From positions 1-64,000 of the forward strand of contig NZ_QAGM01000008.1 of the NCBI RefSeq assembly GCF_003049725.1: DNA of 64,000 nucleotides, written 5' to 3'. Below the pieces are notes generated by a model. The model was not told the origin of the DNA. It ran no database searches and saw only the letters and a list, made by a program, of their open reading frames with translations. Source of the stretch: Oceanimonas marisflavi (GTDB taxonomy: Bacteria; Pseudomonadota; Gammaproteobacteria; Enterobacterales; Aeromonadaceae). Shown piece after piece: positions 37,810-48,608 of the stretch. Positions within the stretch are counted from its first letter, which is position 1. Each line of letters starts with the position of its first letter. The position numbers and the translations under genes are program-made.

Positions 37810-38757
37810 TTATTGCTCAAACATGGCGGAGATGGACTCTTCGTTGCTGATGCGACGAATGGCTTCGGCCAGCATGGCAGACAGGGACAGCTGCTTGACC
37901 TTGCTGATGGACTTCATTTCATCGGTCAGGGGTACGGAGTCGGTGATGATGACTTCATCGATCACGGAGTCGCGAATGTTGTCCACGGCCTTGCCGGAGA
38001 ACACGGCGTGGGTGGCGTAGGCAAATACCCGCTTGGCGCCGCGCTCTTTCAGGGCTTCGGCGGCCTTGCACAGGGTGCCGCCGGTGTCGATCATATCGTC
38101 CACGATCACGCAGTCACGGCCTTCCACGTCACCGATCAGGTGCATCACCTGAGACACGTTGGCGCGGGGACGGCGCTTGTCGATGATGGCGATGTCGGTT
38201 TCGTCCAGCAGCTTGGCCACGGCACGGGCGCGCACCACGCCACCGATATCGGGAGACACCACCACGGCGTCCTGCAGGCCCTTGGCCTTCATGTCTTCCA
38301 GCAGTACCGGGGTGCCGAACACATTGTCTACCGGTACGTCAAAGAAGCCCTGAATCTGCTCGGCATGCAGATCCACGGTCAGTACCCGGTCCACACCCAC
38401 GCTGGACAGGAAGTCGGCCACTACCTTGGCGGTGATCGGCACCCGGGCGGAGCGCACGCGGCGATCCTGACGAGCGTAACCGAAGTAGGGAATGACGGCG
38501 GTAATACGGCCGGCGGAGGCACGACGCAGAGCGTCGACCATGACGATCAGCTCCATCAGGTTGTCGTTGGTGGGCGCACAGGTGGACTGGATGATGAAGA
38601 CATCGCCGCCGCGTACATTTTCGTTGATTTGCACGCTGATCTCGCCGTCACTGAAACGGCCAACATCGGCAGCACTCAGTTTGATGAAAAGACGATCGGC
38701 GATACGTTGGGCGAGTTCCGGCGTTGCATTACCAGCAAACAGCTTCATGTCGGGCAC
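37810..38757 (-). CDS. prs: Ribose-phosphate pyrophosphokinase Prs
   Basis: Makes PRPP from ribose-5-phosphate and ATP for nucleotide, NAD, His and Trp synthesis. The 315-residue protein starts [20 protein letters not shown] and has [34 protein letters not shown] and the PRPP-binding loop [18 protein letters not shown]. Near-identical in length and sequence to E. coli Prs. It supplies PRPP for the purine and uracil salvage genes (purN/purM, upp) also in this window. Confidence 0.98.
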   Translation of the reverse strand: MPDMKLFAGNATPELAQRIADRLFIKLSAADVGRFSDGEISVQINENVRGGDVFIIQSTCAPTNDNLMELIVMVDALRRASAGRITAVIPYFGYARQDRRVRSARVPITAKVVADFLSSVGVDRVLTVDLHAEQIQGFFDVPVDNVFGTPVLLEDMKAKGLQDAVVVSPDIGGVVRARAVAKLLDETDIAIIDKRRPRANVSQVMHLIGDVEGRDCVIVDDMIDTGGTLCKAAEALKERGAKRVFAYATHAVFSGKAVDNIRDSVIDEVIITDSVPLTDEMKSISKVKQLSLSAMLAEAIRRISNEESISAMFEQ

Positions 38758-39041
38758 GGTTTAAAACCTCGGGGTTGCTTCGTGGGTGATGAGACTGGAC
38801 GGGGCCGTGAACCCGTATCACGAAACACAGTTTCGCTATCCAGCCCTTTATTCGGAATTATTCTGGTTCGGAGCGCCAGTCAGGTTGTTGAGTATAGAGT
38901 ACGCAACGGTGAGTCGGCATTAGCCGTGTCTTCCTGCCGGCGACCGCCGGCAGCGAACTGACCCTTGGGATAAGGGAGAAAGCGAGCCCACCCCGCCTTC
39001 ATGCCATCGCTGCCTGGTCTGTCTTGTTCAGTTACGGGTGC
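38758..39041. other. Intergenic region between ispE and prs
   Basis: No gene seen. It probably holds the prs promoter and a long 5' leader. A perfect palindromic stem CTGCCGGC...GCCGGCAG at 38934-38953 without a T-tract follows the ispE end and could be a weak terminator or a REP-like remnant. Confidence 0.5.
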
Positions 39042-39872
39042 TTACAGGGCGTCCAGTGCCGTCAGCAGCGGCGATCGGTTGCAACCTCTGGCAACAAAAC
39101 CGAAGGCGCCATCCGGAGCATTTTTGAGCGCTTTTTCCGCCGCTTCGCGGCTGTCAAAGGTGCCGAAAATACAGGCTCCGGTGCCCGTCATTCGTGACGG
39201 CGCATATTCTAGCAACCAGCTCAGAAGTTTGGCAACCTCGGGGTGTCGCTTTTTGACCAGTGCTTCGCAGTCGTTTTGCCAGGGGGAATTCAGGTGCTGT
39301 TCAAGGCTCAGCACCGGGCTGTTGCGGGGCAGATCCGGGTCGGTAAAGATGGCCGGCGTAGACACTTCGACTCCCGGGTTCATCACCAGATACCAGGGCT
39401 CGGGGGGCGCGGCATCGCTGAAAATATCCCCCACGCCTTCGGCAAAGGCGGCACGGCCGTGCACAAATACCGGCACGTCGGCCCCCAGTTGCAGGCCGAG
39501 GGCGGCCAGCTCGTCATTGCCAAGGCCCAGCCGCCACAGCCGGTTCAGCCCCACCAGGGTGGTGGCGGCGTCGCTGGAGCCGCCACCCAGACCGCCCCCC
39601 ATGGGCAGCCGCTTGGTGAGGTGAATGCGGGCGCCCCGAGTGCAGCCGGTGTGTGCCTGCAGCAGCCGCGCTGCCTTGATGATGAGGTTGTTTTCCGGTT
39701 CCACACCGGGCAGGGCCGGGGACAACGTCAGCTCATCGGCTTCTTCAAAGCCGAGTTCGTCGCCAAAGTCCACAAACTGAAACAGGGTTTGCAGGTTGTG
39801 ATAGCCATCAGGCCGGCGACCGGTGATATACAGAAACAGGTTGAGCTTGGCGGGGGCGGGCAGGCGCATCAT
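39042..39872 (-). CDS. ispE: 4-diphosphocytidyl-2-C-methyl-D-erythritol kinase IspE
   Basis: GHMP kinase of the MEP isoprenoid pathway. The 276-residue protein has [22 protein letters not shown] at the N-terminus (shown in part), the ATP loop [15 protein letters not shown] and the C-terminal [10 protein letters not shown] motif. It overlaps the lolB stop by 4 bp; the lolB-ispE pairing with downstream prs is standard in gammaproteobacteria. Confidence 0.96.
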   Translation of the reverse strand: MMRLPAPAKLNLFLYITGRRPDGYHNLQTLFQFVDFGDELGFEEADELTLSPALPGVEPENNLIIKAARLLQAHTGCTRGARIHLTKRLPMGGGLGGGSSDAATTLVGLNRLWRLGLGNDELAALGLQLGADVPVFVHGRAAFAEGVGDIFSDAAPPEPWYLVMNPGVEVSTPAIFTDPDLPRNSPVLSLEQHLNSPWQNDCEALVKKRHPEVAKLLSWLLEYAPSRMTGTGACIFGTFDSREAAEKALKNAPDGAFGFVARGCNRSPLLTALDAL

Positions 39873-40447
39873 GGCTTCAGCTCCCAGCGGCTGACCGCCA
39901 GTTTCAGGGTGGTGGTGTCGTGGCTCAGCTCCAGCCGGCTGGGCAGCCAGAGCTGGTCGATTTGGGTATACCCCAGATAGCGCAGTTGCCAGCCGTGAGA
40001 CTGCACTCGCGCCGGGCGGCCGTCGGCGTCAAAGCTTACGGTGTCGGCATCGCCGGGCAGTCCCTTGATCCAGTCGGCCAGTTGCTCCACCGGCAGATCC
40101 CAGCCGGTAAGGGCATACACAAGGTCACGGGCATTACTGGCGGTATGACGCTGGCCTTCACTGTCGATGAGTTCAATGCGGCCGTTGCGGCGGCTGAGAT
40201 CAAACACGCGCTTGCCCACCACATTGGTGAGGTTCAGGCGGTAGTCATCGCTGTTCTGGCGCCAGAACAGGCTCAGGCTGCCACGCTCGTCGGGGGTGAT
40301 GATGCCGAGTTTGGCGGCCAGCTGCCAGTCTTCCAGGTCGGCCAGCTGCTGTTTCTGGGCCTGCCAGGAGCCGGCCGGTGCCTCTTCGGCCCGGTAGGCA
40401 CAGCCTGACACCAGCAACAATCCAAGGCAGATCAATAAAGTACGCAC
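39869..40447 (-). CDS. lolB: Outer-membrane lipoprotein LolB
   Basis: Receives lipoproteins from LolA and inserts them in the outer membrane; itself a lipoprotein. The GTG at 40447 is preceded by GGAG 8 nt upstream and gives a protein of 192 residues beginning (M)[15 protein letters not shown] with a clear lipobox; a 207-residue version from an ATG at 40492 is possible but lacks a good site. The mature part shows [20 protein letters not shown] and [14 protein letters not shown], typical of LolB. Divergent from hemA. Confidence 0.93.
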   Translation of the reverse strand: MRTLLICLGLLLVSGCAYRAEEAPAGSWQAQKQQLADLEDWQLAAKLGIITPDERGSLSLFWRQNSDDYRLNLTNVVGKRVFDLSRRNGRIELIDSEGQRHTASNARDLVYALTGWDLPVEQLADWIKGLPGDADTVSFDADGRPARVQSHGWQLRYLGYTQIDQLWLPSRLELSHDTTTLKLAVSRWELKP

Positions 40448-40525
40448 GGCGAGCACTCCGCTTTTTAAAAGTGTCGGCAAGTATAAGGGCAAGGCCGGTG
40501 CCTTTTAAAGATTTGGCCTTTCTCG

Positions 40526-40531
40526 TACAAT
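40526..40531 (+). promoter_or_regulatory. Candidate -10 box of the hemA operon
   Basis: TACAAT (5 of 6 consensus bases) lies 43 bp before the hemA ATG. The hexamer 17 nt upstream (TTTTAA) is a poor -35, so an activator or another start may be involved. Confidence 0.4.
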
Positions 40532-40573
40532 AGCCGGCTACACGAAGAATGATGTGAGCCGCACCAAAACCTC

Positions 40574-41833
40574 ATGAGCCTGCTGGTACTGGGAATCAAT
40601 CATAAGACAGCGTCCGTCGCCCTGCGCGAGCGGGTGGCGTTTGGCCCTGATCTTGCCCCCCGGGCACTGCAGGAGCTGATGAACACACAGGGCGTGGCCG
40701 AGTCCGTGATCCTGTCCACCTGCAACCGCACCGAGCTGTATTGCAGCCTGCATGACGACGGCGACAGCGATGTGGTGCGCCACTGGCTGCAGCACTTCCA
40801 CCAGCTCGACGAAGACGAGCTCACCGCCTGCCTGTATCAGCATCAGGGTGAAGAGGCCATTCGGCACCTGATGCGGGTGGCCTGCGGGCTTGACTCTCTG
40901 GTGCTGGGCGAGCCCCAGATACTGGGTCAGATCAAGCAGGCCTACAGCCAGTCGCACCAGGCCGGCAGCCTCAAGGGGCTGCTGGAGCGGCTGTTTCAGA
41001 AGTCCTTCTCCGTGGCCAAGCGGGTGCGCACCGAAACCGACATTGGCGCCAGCGCGGTGTCTGTGGCTTTTGCTGCGGTCAGCCTGGCCAAGCGTATTTT
41101 CTCGGATCTGGGCCGCACCAGGGTACTGCTGGTGGGCGCCGGCGAAACTGTCGAGCTGGTGGCGCGCCATCTGCGCGAGCAGTCGGTGACCCAGATGATG
41201 GTGGCCAACCGCACCCTGGAGCGGGCCCAGAGCCTGGCCCAGGAGTTTGAGGCCGAGGTGATGACCCTGGAGCAGATCCCCGAGTTTCTGCCCCGGGCCG
41301 ATATTGTCATCAGCTCCACCGCCAGCCCGCTGCCCATTATCGGCAAGGGCATGGTGGAGCGGGCGCTCAAGGCCCGTCGCCACAAGCCCATTCTGCTGGT
41401 AGACATTGCCGTGCCCCGGGACATAGAGCCCGAGGTGGACGAGCTCAGCGACGCCTATCTCTATACCGTGGACGATCTGCAGGGCATCATCGAGCAGAAC
41501 CTGGAAGCCCGCAAGCGAGCGGCGGCCCAGGCCGAGCGTATCATTATGGAAGAGCGGGACCAGTTTATGGCCTGGTACCGCTCGCTGCGCTCGGTGGACA
41601 TGATTCGCGACTACCGGGCCCAGGCGGAAAGTGTGCGCGAGCAGGAGCTGGCCCGGGCGCTGCAGGCCCTGGCCCAGGGCGAAGACGCCACTCAGGTCAT
41701 GCAGCAGCTGACCCGGCGGCTGACCAACAAGCTTATTCATACCCCCACCCAGGCCCTGAGCCAGGCCGGCAAGGACGGCGATCAGGACATGCTGGCGGTG
41801 CTGTCCCGCAGCCTGGGCATCAGCCGGCCCTGA
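40574..41833 (+). CDS. hemA: Glutamyl-tRNA reductase HemA
   Basis: First committed enzyme of C5-pathway tetrapyrrole synthesis; reduces Glu-tRNA to glutamate-1-semialdehyde with NADPH. 419 residues: catalytic C50 in [23 protein letters not shown], the NADPH-binding [17 protein letters not shown] and a C-terminal dimerisation helix. First gene of hemA-prfA-prmC-sirB1-kdsA, a conserved gammaproteobacterial operon. Confidence 0.97.
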   Translation: MSLLVLGINHKTASVALRERVAFGPDLAPRALQELMNTQGVAESVILSTCNRTELYCSLHDDGDSDVVRHWLQHFHQLDEDELTACLYQHQGEEAIRHLMRVACGLDSLVLGEPQILGQIKQAYSQSHQAGSLKGLLERLFQKSFSVAKRVRTETDIGASAVSVAFAAVSLAKRIFSDLGRTRVLLVGAGETVELVARHLREQSVTQMMVANRTLERAQSLAQEFEAEVMTLEQIPEFLPRADIVISSTASPLPIIGKGMVERALKARRHKPILLVDIAVPRDIEPEVDELSDAYLYTVDDLQGIIEQNLEARKRAAAQAERIIMEERDQFMAWYRSLRSVDMIRDYRAQAESVREQELARALQALAQGEDATQVMQQLTRRLTNKLIHTPTQALSQAGKDGDQDMLAVLSRSLGISRP

Positions 41834-41857
41834 GCCGGCATAACGGCGAGACCCCCG

Positions 41858-42943
41858 ATGAACGAATCCGTACTGAAGAAACTGGAAGGCCTGGAAGAAC
41901 GCTACCAGGAGGTGCAGGCGCTGCTGGGCGAGGCCTCGGTCATCAACAACCAGGAGCAGTATCGGGCGCTGACCCGGGAATATGCCCAGCTGGAAGATGT
42001 GGTGGCCTGTTTTCAGCGCTATCGCCAGGCCGAGGAAGACCTGGTCGAAGCCCGTGAAATGCTGGCGGAAGACGACGCCGAGCTCAAGGCCATGGCCCGG
42101 GACGAAATTGACAGCGCCGGGGCTGCTATCGAGGCGCTGGGACAGGAGCTGCAGATCTTGTTGCTGCCCAAGGATCCCCGGGACGACAACAACTGCTTTC
42201 TGGAGATCCGCGCCGGCGCCGGTGGCGACGAGGCCGCCATTTTTGCCGGCGATCTGTTCCGCATGTACAGCCGTTATGCCGAGACCCGGCGCTGGCGGGT
42301 GGAGATCGTCAGCGCCAGTGAGGGCGAACACGGCGGCTTCAAGGAGATCATTGCCCGCATTGAGGGTGCCGGCGTCTATGGCCAGCTCAAGTTCGAGTCC
42401 GGCGGCCACCGGGTACAGCGGGTGCCCGAGACCGAATCCCAGGGCCGCATTCACACCTCTGCCTGTACCGTGGCGGTGATGCCCGAGATCCCCGAGGCCG
42501 AGGCCCCGGAGATCAATCCGGCGGATCTGAAAGTGGACACCTTTCGTGCCTCCGGCGCCGGTGGTCAGCACGTCAACAAGACTGATTCGGCCATTCGTAT
42601 TACTCACCTGCCCACCGGCATGGTGGTGGAATGTCAGGACGAGCGTTCCCAGCACAAGAACCGGGCCAAGGCCATGGCGGTGCTGGCCTCACGTCTGGCC
42701 CAGGCGGAGCAGGACAAGCGCCAGGCCGAAGAGCAGAGCGAACGGCGCAACCTGCTGGGCAGCGGCGATCGCTCCGATCGCATTCGCACCTACAACTACC
42801 CCCAGGGGCGGGTGTCGGATCACCGTATCAACCTCACCCTGTACCGGCTGAACGAGGTACTGGAAGGCCAGCTCGACATGCTTACCCAGCCTATTCTGCA
42901 GGAGCACCAGGCCGACCAGCTCGCTGCCCTGGCGGGGCTCTGA
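41858..42943 (+). CDS. prfA: Peptide chain release factor 1
   Basis: Recognises UAA/UAG and triggers peptide release. The 361-residue protein has the GGQ motif at residues 235-237 ([19 protein letters not shown]) and the codon-recognition PxT motif as P190-E-T192; E. coli has PAT. Its stop overlaps the prmC ATG (TGATG), coupling it to the methyltransferase that modifies its GGQ glutamine. Confidence 0.97.
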   Translation: MNESVLKKLEGLEERYQEVQALLGEASVINNQEQYRALTREYAQLEDVVACFQRYRQAEEDLVEAREMLAEDDAELKAMARDEIDSAGAAIEALGQELQILLLPKDPRDDNNCFLEIRAGAGGDEAAIFAGDLFRMYSRYAETRRWRVEIVSASEGEHGGFKEIIARIEGAGVYGQLKFESGGHRVQRVPETESQGRIHTSACTVAVMPEIPEAEAPEINPADLKVDTFRASGAGGQHVNKTDSAIRITHLPTGMVVECQDERSQHKNRAKAMAVLASRLAQAEQDKRQAEEQSERRNLLGSGDRSDRIRTYNYPQGRVSDHRINLTLYRLNEVLEGQLDMLTQPILQEHQADQLAALAGL

Positions 42944-43785
42944 TGAGGCTGAGCGCACTGCGCGCCCGGCTGCGCGAACAACTGGCCGGCGGCGAGTCGC
43001 CGGCGCTGGATGCCGATGTGTTGCTGTGCCATGTGCTGGGCAAGCCCCGAAGCTTTCTGCTGGCCTGGCCCGAATTTGAAGTGTCCGGGCAGCAGCAGGC
43101 CGAGCTGGCGGCGCTGGTGGCGCGCCGCCGGGCCGGTGAGCCGGTGGCCCACCTGACCGGCCAGCGGGAGTTCTGGAGCCTGATGCTGGAAGTGTCGCCC
43201 GATACCCTGATCCCCCGGCCCGACACCGAAGTGCTGGTGGAAGCGGCGCTGGCGCGGCTACCCGAGGGGCCGGCGCGGGTGGTGGATCTGGGTACCGGTA
43301 CCGGTGCCATTGCCCTGTCCATTAAAAGCGAGCGCCCCCTCGATACCGTGCTGGCGGTGGAGTTCAACCCGCAGGCCGCCGCCCTGGCCCGGCGCAACGC
43401 CACACGCCTGGGACTGGCGGTGGAAGTGCGTCAGGGCAGCTGGCTTAAGCCGCTGGCGGGGCTGACCTTTGACATGATCGTGTCCAATCCGCCTTATATC
43501 AATGCCGCCGATCCGCACTTGGCCGAGGGCGATGTACGCTTTGAGCCGCTCTCCGCCCTGGTGGCCGATGAGGAGGGCCTGGCCGACATTCGCCATATTG
43601 CAGGCTGTGCACCGGCACACCTGGTGGCCGGCGGCTGGCTGCTGGTGGAGCACGGCTGGCAGCAGGGCGAGGCGGTGCAACAGATTTTTATCGACAATGG
43701 TTTTGAGAAGGTCACCACCCTGCGCGACTACGGCGGGCAGGACAGAGTGACACTGGGCCAGTGGCCCGGGAGAGAGCATGCTTGA
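42943..43785 (+). CDS. prmC: Release factor glutamine methyltransferase PrmC
   Basis: N5-methylates the GGQ glutamine of RF1 and RF2 using SAM. 280 residues: N-terminal helical RF-binding domain, then a Rossmann methyltransferase with VVDLGTGTGAIALSI and the NPPY motif in MIVSNPPYINAADPHL. The start [13 protein letters not shown] at 42943 overlaps the prfA stop; longer open sequence upstream is a different frame over prfA. Confidence 0.97.
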   Translation: MRLSALRARLREQLAGGESPALDADVLLCHVLGKPRSFLLAWPEFEVSGQQQAELAALVARRRAGEPVAHLTGQREFWSLMLEVSPDTLIPRPDTEVLVEAALARLPEGPARVVDLGTGTGAIALSIKSERPLDTVLAVEFNPQAAALARRNATRLGLAVEVRQGSWLKPLAGLTFDMIVSNPPYINAADPHLAEGDVRFEPLSALVADEEGLADIRHIAGCAPAHLVAGGWLLVEHGWQQGEAVQQIFIDNGFEKVTTLRDYGGQDRVTLGQWPGREHA

Positions 43786-44584
43786 AAGCAATATCAGTAC
43801 GCGCTGGCAAAGCGACGAACCCCTGGATCTGATGACTTTGGTGCTGGATATGGTGGAAAGCCTGGCCGGCCTTGAGGCCCGATATGAGGCCGAGCGGGAG
43901 CTGTTTGCCCTGGAGCGGTCCCTGGCCGAGGAGCTGGAAGGCATGGCGGTAACACAGCACCTGTTACCCTGTCTGTACGACGGCCTGGGGTTTGCCGGTG
44001 ACAGTGAGACTTTTTTCTCCGTGGACAACTGCCTGATGAACCGGGTGCTGGTCCGGCGCGAAGGCATACCGGTAAGCCTGGGCATAATGCTGATTTATCT
44101 GTGCCATCGCTTTGGTGTGGAGGCCGAGGGCATCTGTTTTCCCGGCCATTTTCTGGTACGCATGGGAGCGGAAGCAGAGGGGATTATTATCGATCCCTTT
44201 ACCGGCCAACCGCTGTCCCGCAAGGAAATGGAGCAACTGCTGCGCGGGGCCCAAGGCAACCTGGCCCGGCTGGCACCGGAGCATCTCAAGGCCGCCGATA
44301 ACAGCGAGATCCTGGCACGACTGCTGAATGTCACCAAGGCCGCTTTTATCAACGAGCAGCAGTTTGGCAAGGCGCTGGCCTGCAGCGAGCTGTTGCTGCG
44401 GCTCAAGCCCGACTGCCCTTTTGAGCGGCGGGACCGGGGCTTTTTGTATCAGCAGCTCGACTGCGGGCAACTGGCTGCCGACGACTTTGAGTTTTTTATT
44501 GAGCACTGTCCGGACGATCCCATTGCCGACGTGCTGAAAGCCCAGATGGCGGGCCTCGACCTGAGCCCCAAAATCCTCCACTAA
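43778..44584 (+). CDS. sirB1: SirB1 family protein (transglutaminase-like plus TPR)
   Basis: 268-residue cytoplasmic protein with a transglutaminase-like core (SVDNCLMNRVLVRREGIPVS, LGIMLIYLCHRFGVEAEGI and CFPGHFLVRM) and C-terminal TPR-like helices (FGKALACSELLLRLKPDCPF). Named SirB1 in enterobacteria, where it lies between prmC and kdsA as here; biochemical activity is not established. It overlaps the prmC end by 8 bp. Confidence 0.92.
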   Translation: MLESNISTRWQSDEPLDLMTLVLDMVESLAGLEARYEAERELFALERSLAEELEGMAVTQHLLPCLYDGLGFAGDSETFFSVDNCLMNRVLVRREGIPVSLGIMLIYLCHRFGVEAEGICFPGHFLVRMGAEAEGIIIDPFTGQPLSRKEMEQLLRGAQGNLARLAPEHLKAADNSEILARLLNVTKAAFINEQQFGKALACSELLLRLKPDCPFERRDRGFLYQQLDCGQLAADDFEFFIEHCPDDPIADVLKAQMAGLDLSPKILH

Positions 44585-45439
<855 letters not shown>

Positions 45440-45443
45440 CCTC

Positions 45444-45551
45444 CACCTGCTTCGCAGGTGAGACAGGGGGTAGGTTGGAATGAGCATCGCGAATTCCAAC
45501 ATTTCACAGGCGCCTTCGTGTTGGGATTCGCTCCGCTCATCGCCAACCTAC
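45444..45551. repeat. BIME-like pair of REP elements, family 1, with spacer hairpin
   Basis: A CACCTGC-TTC-GCAGGTG hairpin (45444-45460) is followed by two GTAG-type units in inverted orientation: 45470-45500 (GTAGGTTGGAATGAG...TTCCAAC) and 45520-45551 (the complement reads GTAGGTTGGCGATGAG...ATCCCAAC). The array lies between convergent kdsA and the slipin gene and may serve as a bidirectional transcript end. Confidence 0.8.
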
Positions 45552-45567
45552 TTCCCGCTTGCGGTGT

Positions 45568-46368
45568 TCACGTCATTTGCGTCGGCCCATTGGGATCTTC
45601 CGGCGGCTCGTCCGCGATCATTTTCTGCAGTATCTTGCCCAGCTCCATGGGCAGGGGAAACACCACTATCTTGCTGTTGTCACTGCTGATCTCGGTGAGG
45701 GTCTGCAGGTAGCGCAGCTGAATGGCTTCCGGCTGCTGGCCCAGCATGCGGGCGGCCTCCAGCAGCTGCTTTGACGCTTCCAGCTCACCGGTGGCGTGGA
45801 TCACCTTGGCCCGGCGGGAGCGTTCCGCCTCGGCCTGGCGGGCAATGGCACGGATCATGGATTCGTCGAGATCCACGTGCTTGATCTCCACCGCCGTCAC
45901 CTTGATGCCCCAGCCGTCTGTGCTCTGATCCAGAATGCGCTGCAGATCCGCGTTCAGGGTGTCCCGGGCCGAGAGGATCTCGTCCAGCTCGTGCTGGCCG
46001 AGCACCGATCGCATGGTGGTCTGGGCCAGCTGGCTGGTGGCTTCCAGATAGTTTTCCACATTGATGATCGCCTTTTGCGGATCCAGCACGCGAAAATACA
46101 GCACGGCGTTGACCCGCACGGTGACGTTGTCTTTCGAGATCAGATCCTGCGACGGCACGTCCATGGTCACAATACGCAGATCCACCCGCACCATTTGCTG
46201 CACCAGGGGGATCAGAATAATAAAACCGGGACCCTTTACTCTGTAAAAGCGCCCCAGCAGAAACACCACGCCCCGTTCGTATTCCCGCAGAATGCGAAAC
46301 ATGCTGGCAAACAGCATGATCACCAGAATGACGATCAGCAGCTGAAAATAAAGAAAATCAATGATCAT
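45568..46368 (-). CDS. Slipin (SPFH/stomatin-like membrane protein)
   Basis: 266-residue inner-membrane SPFH protein: N-terminal hydrophobic segment ([20 protein letters not shown]), then the band-7 domain with [40 protein letters not shown]-like core and the [20 protein letters not shown] coiled coil. Family members form membrane microdomain assemblies and occur in operons with NfeD proteases, as here (4-bp overlap). Precise role is unknown; envelope-stress or protein quality control is inferred from the family. Confidence 0.92.
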   Translation of the reverse strand: MIIDFLYFQLLIVILVIMLFASMFRILREYERGVVFLLGRFYRVKGPGFIILIPLVQQMVRVDLRIVTMDVPSQDLISKDNVTVRVNAVLYFRVLDPQKAIINVENYLEATSQLAQTTMRSVLGQHELDEILSARDTLNADLQRILDQSTDGWGIKVTAVEIKHVDLDESMIRAIARQAEAERSRRAKVIHATGELEASKQLLEAARMLGQQPEAIQLRYLQTLTEISSDNSKIVVFPLPMELGKILQKMIADEPPEDPNGPTQMT

Positions 46369-47720
46369 TCCCCAGTCTCCTTGGTCGGTTCAACATCCAG
46401 CACCAGATCCCGTACTGCCACCACGATAACAGGGCTGTTTGCAGCTATGGTGGTGTGGCTTTGGGCCTGCCAGCGCTCACCCTGTATCATCACGGTGCCG
46501 TTCGGATTGAGGGTTGTGAGGGTCACACCCTGTTCGCCCACCATGGCATCGGCCCCGGAGACCGGGGCCGCCCGGCGCTGTTTTACGATCATGCGTACCA
46601 CCACCAGGATCAGGGTGAGGGAAAACACCGTAAAGGCGGCGATAAAGGGCCAGGCCACGCGAAAGGCCTGGTCCGGAGTGTCGAACAGCAGCACGGAGCC
46701 GAGCACAAAGGCCACCAGACCGCCACCGCCGAAAATGCCGAAGCTGGGTGTCAGTCCTTCCGCCACCATCAGCGCCAGCCCCAGGGCCAGCAGCCCCAGC
46801 CCCACCATATTGAACGGCAGCATCTGCAGCGACAGCATGGCCAGCAGCAGGCAGATGGCGCCGATCACCCCGGACACGCCAAAGCCCGGGCTGTAAAATT
46901 CCAGCAGCAGGCCATAGACGCCGACCAGCATCAGCAGATAGGCGATATTGGGATTGCTGATGGTGATAATGAACTGTTGACGCCAGTCAGGCTGGCGCAG
47001 CTCGGCAATCAGCCCCGCCGTGGCCAGGGTGAGGGTGTCATTTTTAAGAGAAACTTCCCGGCCGTCCAGCTGCTGCAACAGGTCGGGAATGTCACTGGCC
47101 ACCAGCTCAATCACATTCTGCTCCAGGGCCTCGGTGGCGGTGAGGGTGGCGGCGTCACGCACCGCCTGCTCGGCCCACTCCACATTGCGGCCCCGTAACT
47201 GGGCCAGGCTGCGCAGGTAGGCAATGGCGTCGTTGAGGGACTTGCGCTCCATGGCGCTGCCGCCGGGTGAAGCAGGGCTTTCGCCATCGTCATTCTGCTT
47301 GTCCTTGGCGGGCTCGCCGGGTGGTGGCGTGCCGGTGGGCATCATCTGTACCGGGGTGGCGGCGCCCAGATGGGTGCCCGGCGCCATGGCGGCCACATGG
47401 CTGGCATAGAGAATATAGGTGCCGGCAGAAGCGGCCCGGGCACCGCCGGGAGAGACATAAACCACCACCGGCACGCTGGACTCCAGCATGGCAGTAATAA
47501 TGTCGCGAGTGGCGCTGTACAGGCCGCCGGGCGTGTCCATGGTCAGCAGCACCAGGGCCGGGCGCTCGATCTGAGCCCGGTTCAGCTCGGTGACCAGGTA
47601 GTCGGAAATGCCGGGACCAATGGCCCCCCTGATGTCGAGCTGCCAGTAACGCTCCTGAGCCGGGGCCAGAGCGCTGAACAACAACAGCCACAGCCCCCAC
47701 CAGCCTGTTCGCCAACTCAT
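46365..47720 (-). CDS. NfeD-type membrane serine protease (ClpP-class)
   Basis: 451-residue protein: signal sequence, a ClpP-like serine protease domain with the substrate-binding [14 protein letters not shown], catalytic Ser in [13 protein letters not shown] and catalytic Lys in [18 protein letters not shown], about four TM segments ([19 protein letters not shown] onward), and a C-terminal OB-fold NfeD domain ([20 protein letters not shown]). Related archaeal proteases cleave stomatins next to their C-terminus, which fits the adjacent slipin gene. Confidence 0.92.
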   Translation of the reverse strand: MSWRTGWWGLWLLLFSALAPAQERYWQLDIRGAIGPGISDYLVTELNRAQIERPALVLLTMDTPGGLYSATRDIITAMLESSVPVVVYVSPGGARAASAGTYILYASHVAAMAPGTHLGAATPVQMMPTGTPPPGEPAKDKQNDDGESPASPGGSAMERKSLNDAIAYLRSLAQLRGRNVEWAEQAVRDAATLTATEALEQNVIELVASDIPDLLQQLDGREVSLKNDTLTLATAGLIAELRQPDWRQQFIITISNPNIAYLLMLVGVYGLLLEFYSPGFGVSGVIGAICLLLAMLSLQMLPFNMVGLGLLALGLALMVAEGLTPSFGIFGGGGLVAFVLGSVLLFDTPDQAFRVAWPFIAAFTVFSLTLILVVVRMIVKQRRAAPVSGADAMVGEQGVTLTTLNPNGTVMIQGERWQAQSHTTIAANSPVIVVAVRDLVLDVEPTKETGE

Positions 47721-47779
47721 GCTGCCTCCTTTTTGTAGACACTTTAAAGCGTAGCTTCTTGGTTGTTATTTAAACAGCT

Positions 47780-47820
47780 GTAGCTGCCGCTTTAGCCGGC
47801 AGGGTCTGTGCAACAGGCCT
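47780..47820 (+). repeat. REP-like element, family 2 (GTAG + CTGCCG hairpin)
   Basis: GTAG, then CTGCCG-CTTTA-GCCGGCAG hairpin, then a GGTCTG-TGCAA-CAGGCC hairpin. Same family as the BIME at 63667-63755. It lies between divergent nfeD and the GNAT gene. Confidence 0.75.
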
Positions 47821-47868
47821 TTGATGCGCTTACCATGTTGCCCGCAATGTAGGGAACAGGAACAATCG

Positions 47869-48303
47869 ATGAAAATAAGAACCGCAACCAAGGCCGATCT
47901 GGCGGCGGTATATGGCCTGGAATGCTCCGCCTTTGGGGATCATGGCTATCCGGACTTTTTTCTGCGCCAGGCCTGGGATCTGTGGCCGGGCTCGCTGTTG
48001 GTGGCCGAAGATAAAAGCGAGCTGCTGGGCTATGCCCTGGCGGGCCGGGGCGAGAGCGTCAATGAGGGCTGGATTTTATCGCTGGCGGTGGCACCGGCGG
48101 CGCGGGGGCAAGGGCTGGGCCGGCAACTGCTGCAGGCGGCGGTAACCGCGCTTGAAGAGCAGGGCTGTGCGCGCATCAAACTGACGGTATTGCCCGACAA
48201 CCCGGCGCTGCATCTTTACCAAAGTCTGGGCTTTGCCGAAGCCGGCCGTGAAACAGACTACTTCGGCCCCGGCGAACCCCGGCTGGTAATGGTGAGAAGC
48301 TAA
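47869..48303 (+). CDS. GNAT N-acetyltransferase (RimI-like)
   Basis: 144-residue acetyltransferase with the acetyl-CoA motif A LAVAPAARGQGLGRQLLQAA and motif B DNPALHLYQSLGFAEAGRE. The ATG at 47869, preceded by AGGAAC, is chosen. The substrate is unknown; RimI-type similarity is only at fold level. Alone on the plus strand between nfeD and the dispersed repeat. Confidence 0.88.
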   Translation: MKIRTATKADLAAVYGLECSAFGDHGYPDFFLRQAWDLWPGSLLVAEDKSELLGYALAGRGESVNEGWILSLAVAPAARGQGLGRQLLQAAVTALEEQGCARIKLTVLPDNPALHLYQSLGFAEAGRETDYFGPGEPRLVMVRS

Positions 48304-48320
48304 ACACACCAACAATTGCC

Positions 48321-48602
48321 ATGCGAAGCAGCTGCGCGGTTGCACTCCGCCGACACGCTGCAAGTACTTCCATGGCATACGACGGTCGGCTTCGGCAATC
48401 CCCGCAGCTGCTTCGAGTAACATCGGCGCTGCATTTCATCGGTCAGTCAGCGCCGAGTGTCCCTAGGAGGGCAAAGGGTGTCTGCTTCGCCGTGCCCTCT
48501 GCGCCATGGATGGCGCAGCGGAGCCTACAGGGAGGTATTCACGGCGTGCCGGAGAAGCAGTGCGCTTTGGCCGACGGTAGTGCACGGCAAAGCAAACGCT
48601 TA
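48321..48602. repeat. Dispersed structured repeat, copy A
   Basis: Fills the 305-bp gap between the GNAT gene and viaA. It is clearly related over its length to copy B at 53077-53385, with conserved blocks such as CACGCTGCAAGTAC, CGGCTTCGGCAATCCCCGC, AGGAGGGCAAAGGGTG and AGAAGCAGTGCGCTTT. Module 1 closes by pairing GAAGCAGCTGCG (48325-48336) with CGCAGCTGCTTC (48403-48414). Module 2 closes by CTGCTTC with GAAGCAG and contains a CTGCGCCATGGATGGCGCAG hairpin. No gene is seen. Confidence 0.85.
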
Positions 48603-48608
48603 CGAGGC

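Noticed and set aside
40538-42655. 705-codon minus-strand open frame opposite hemA and prfA
   Set aside because: It crosses two conserved genes with intact motifs (C50 of HemA; GGQ of PrfA) and has no recognisable domain.
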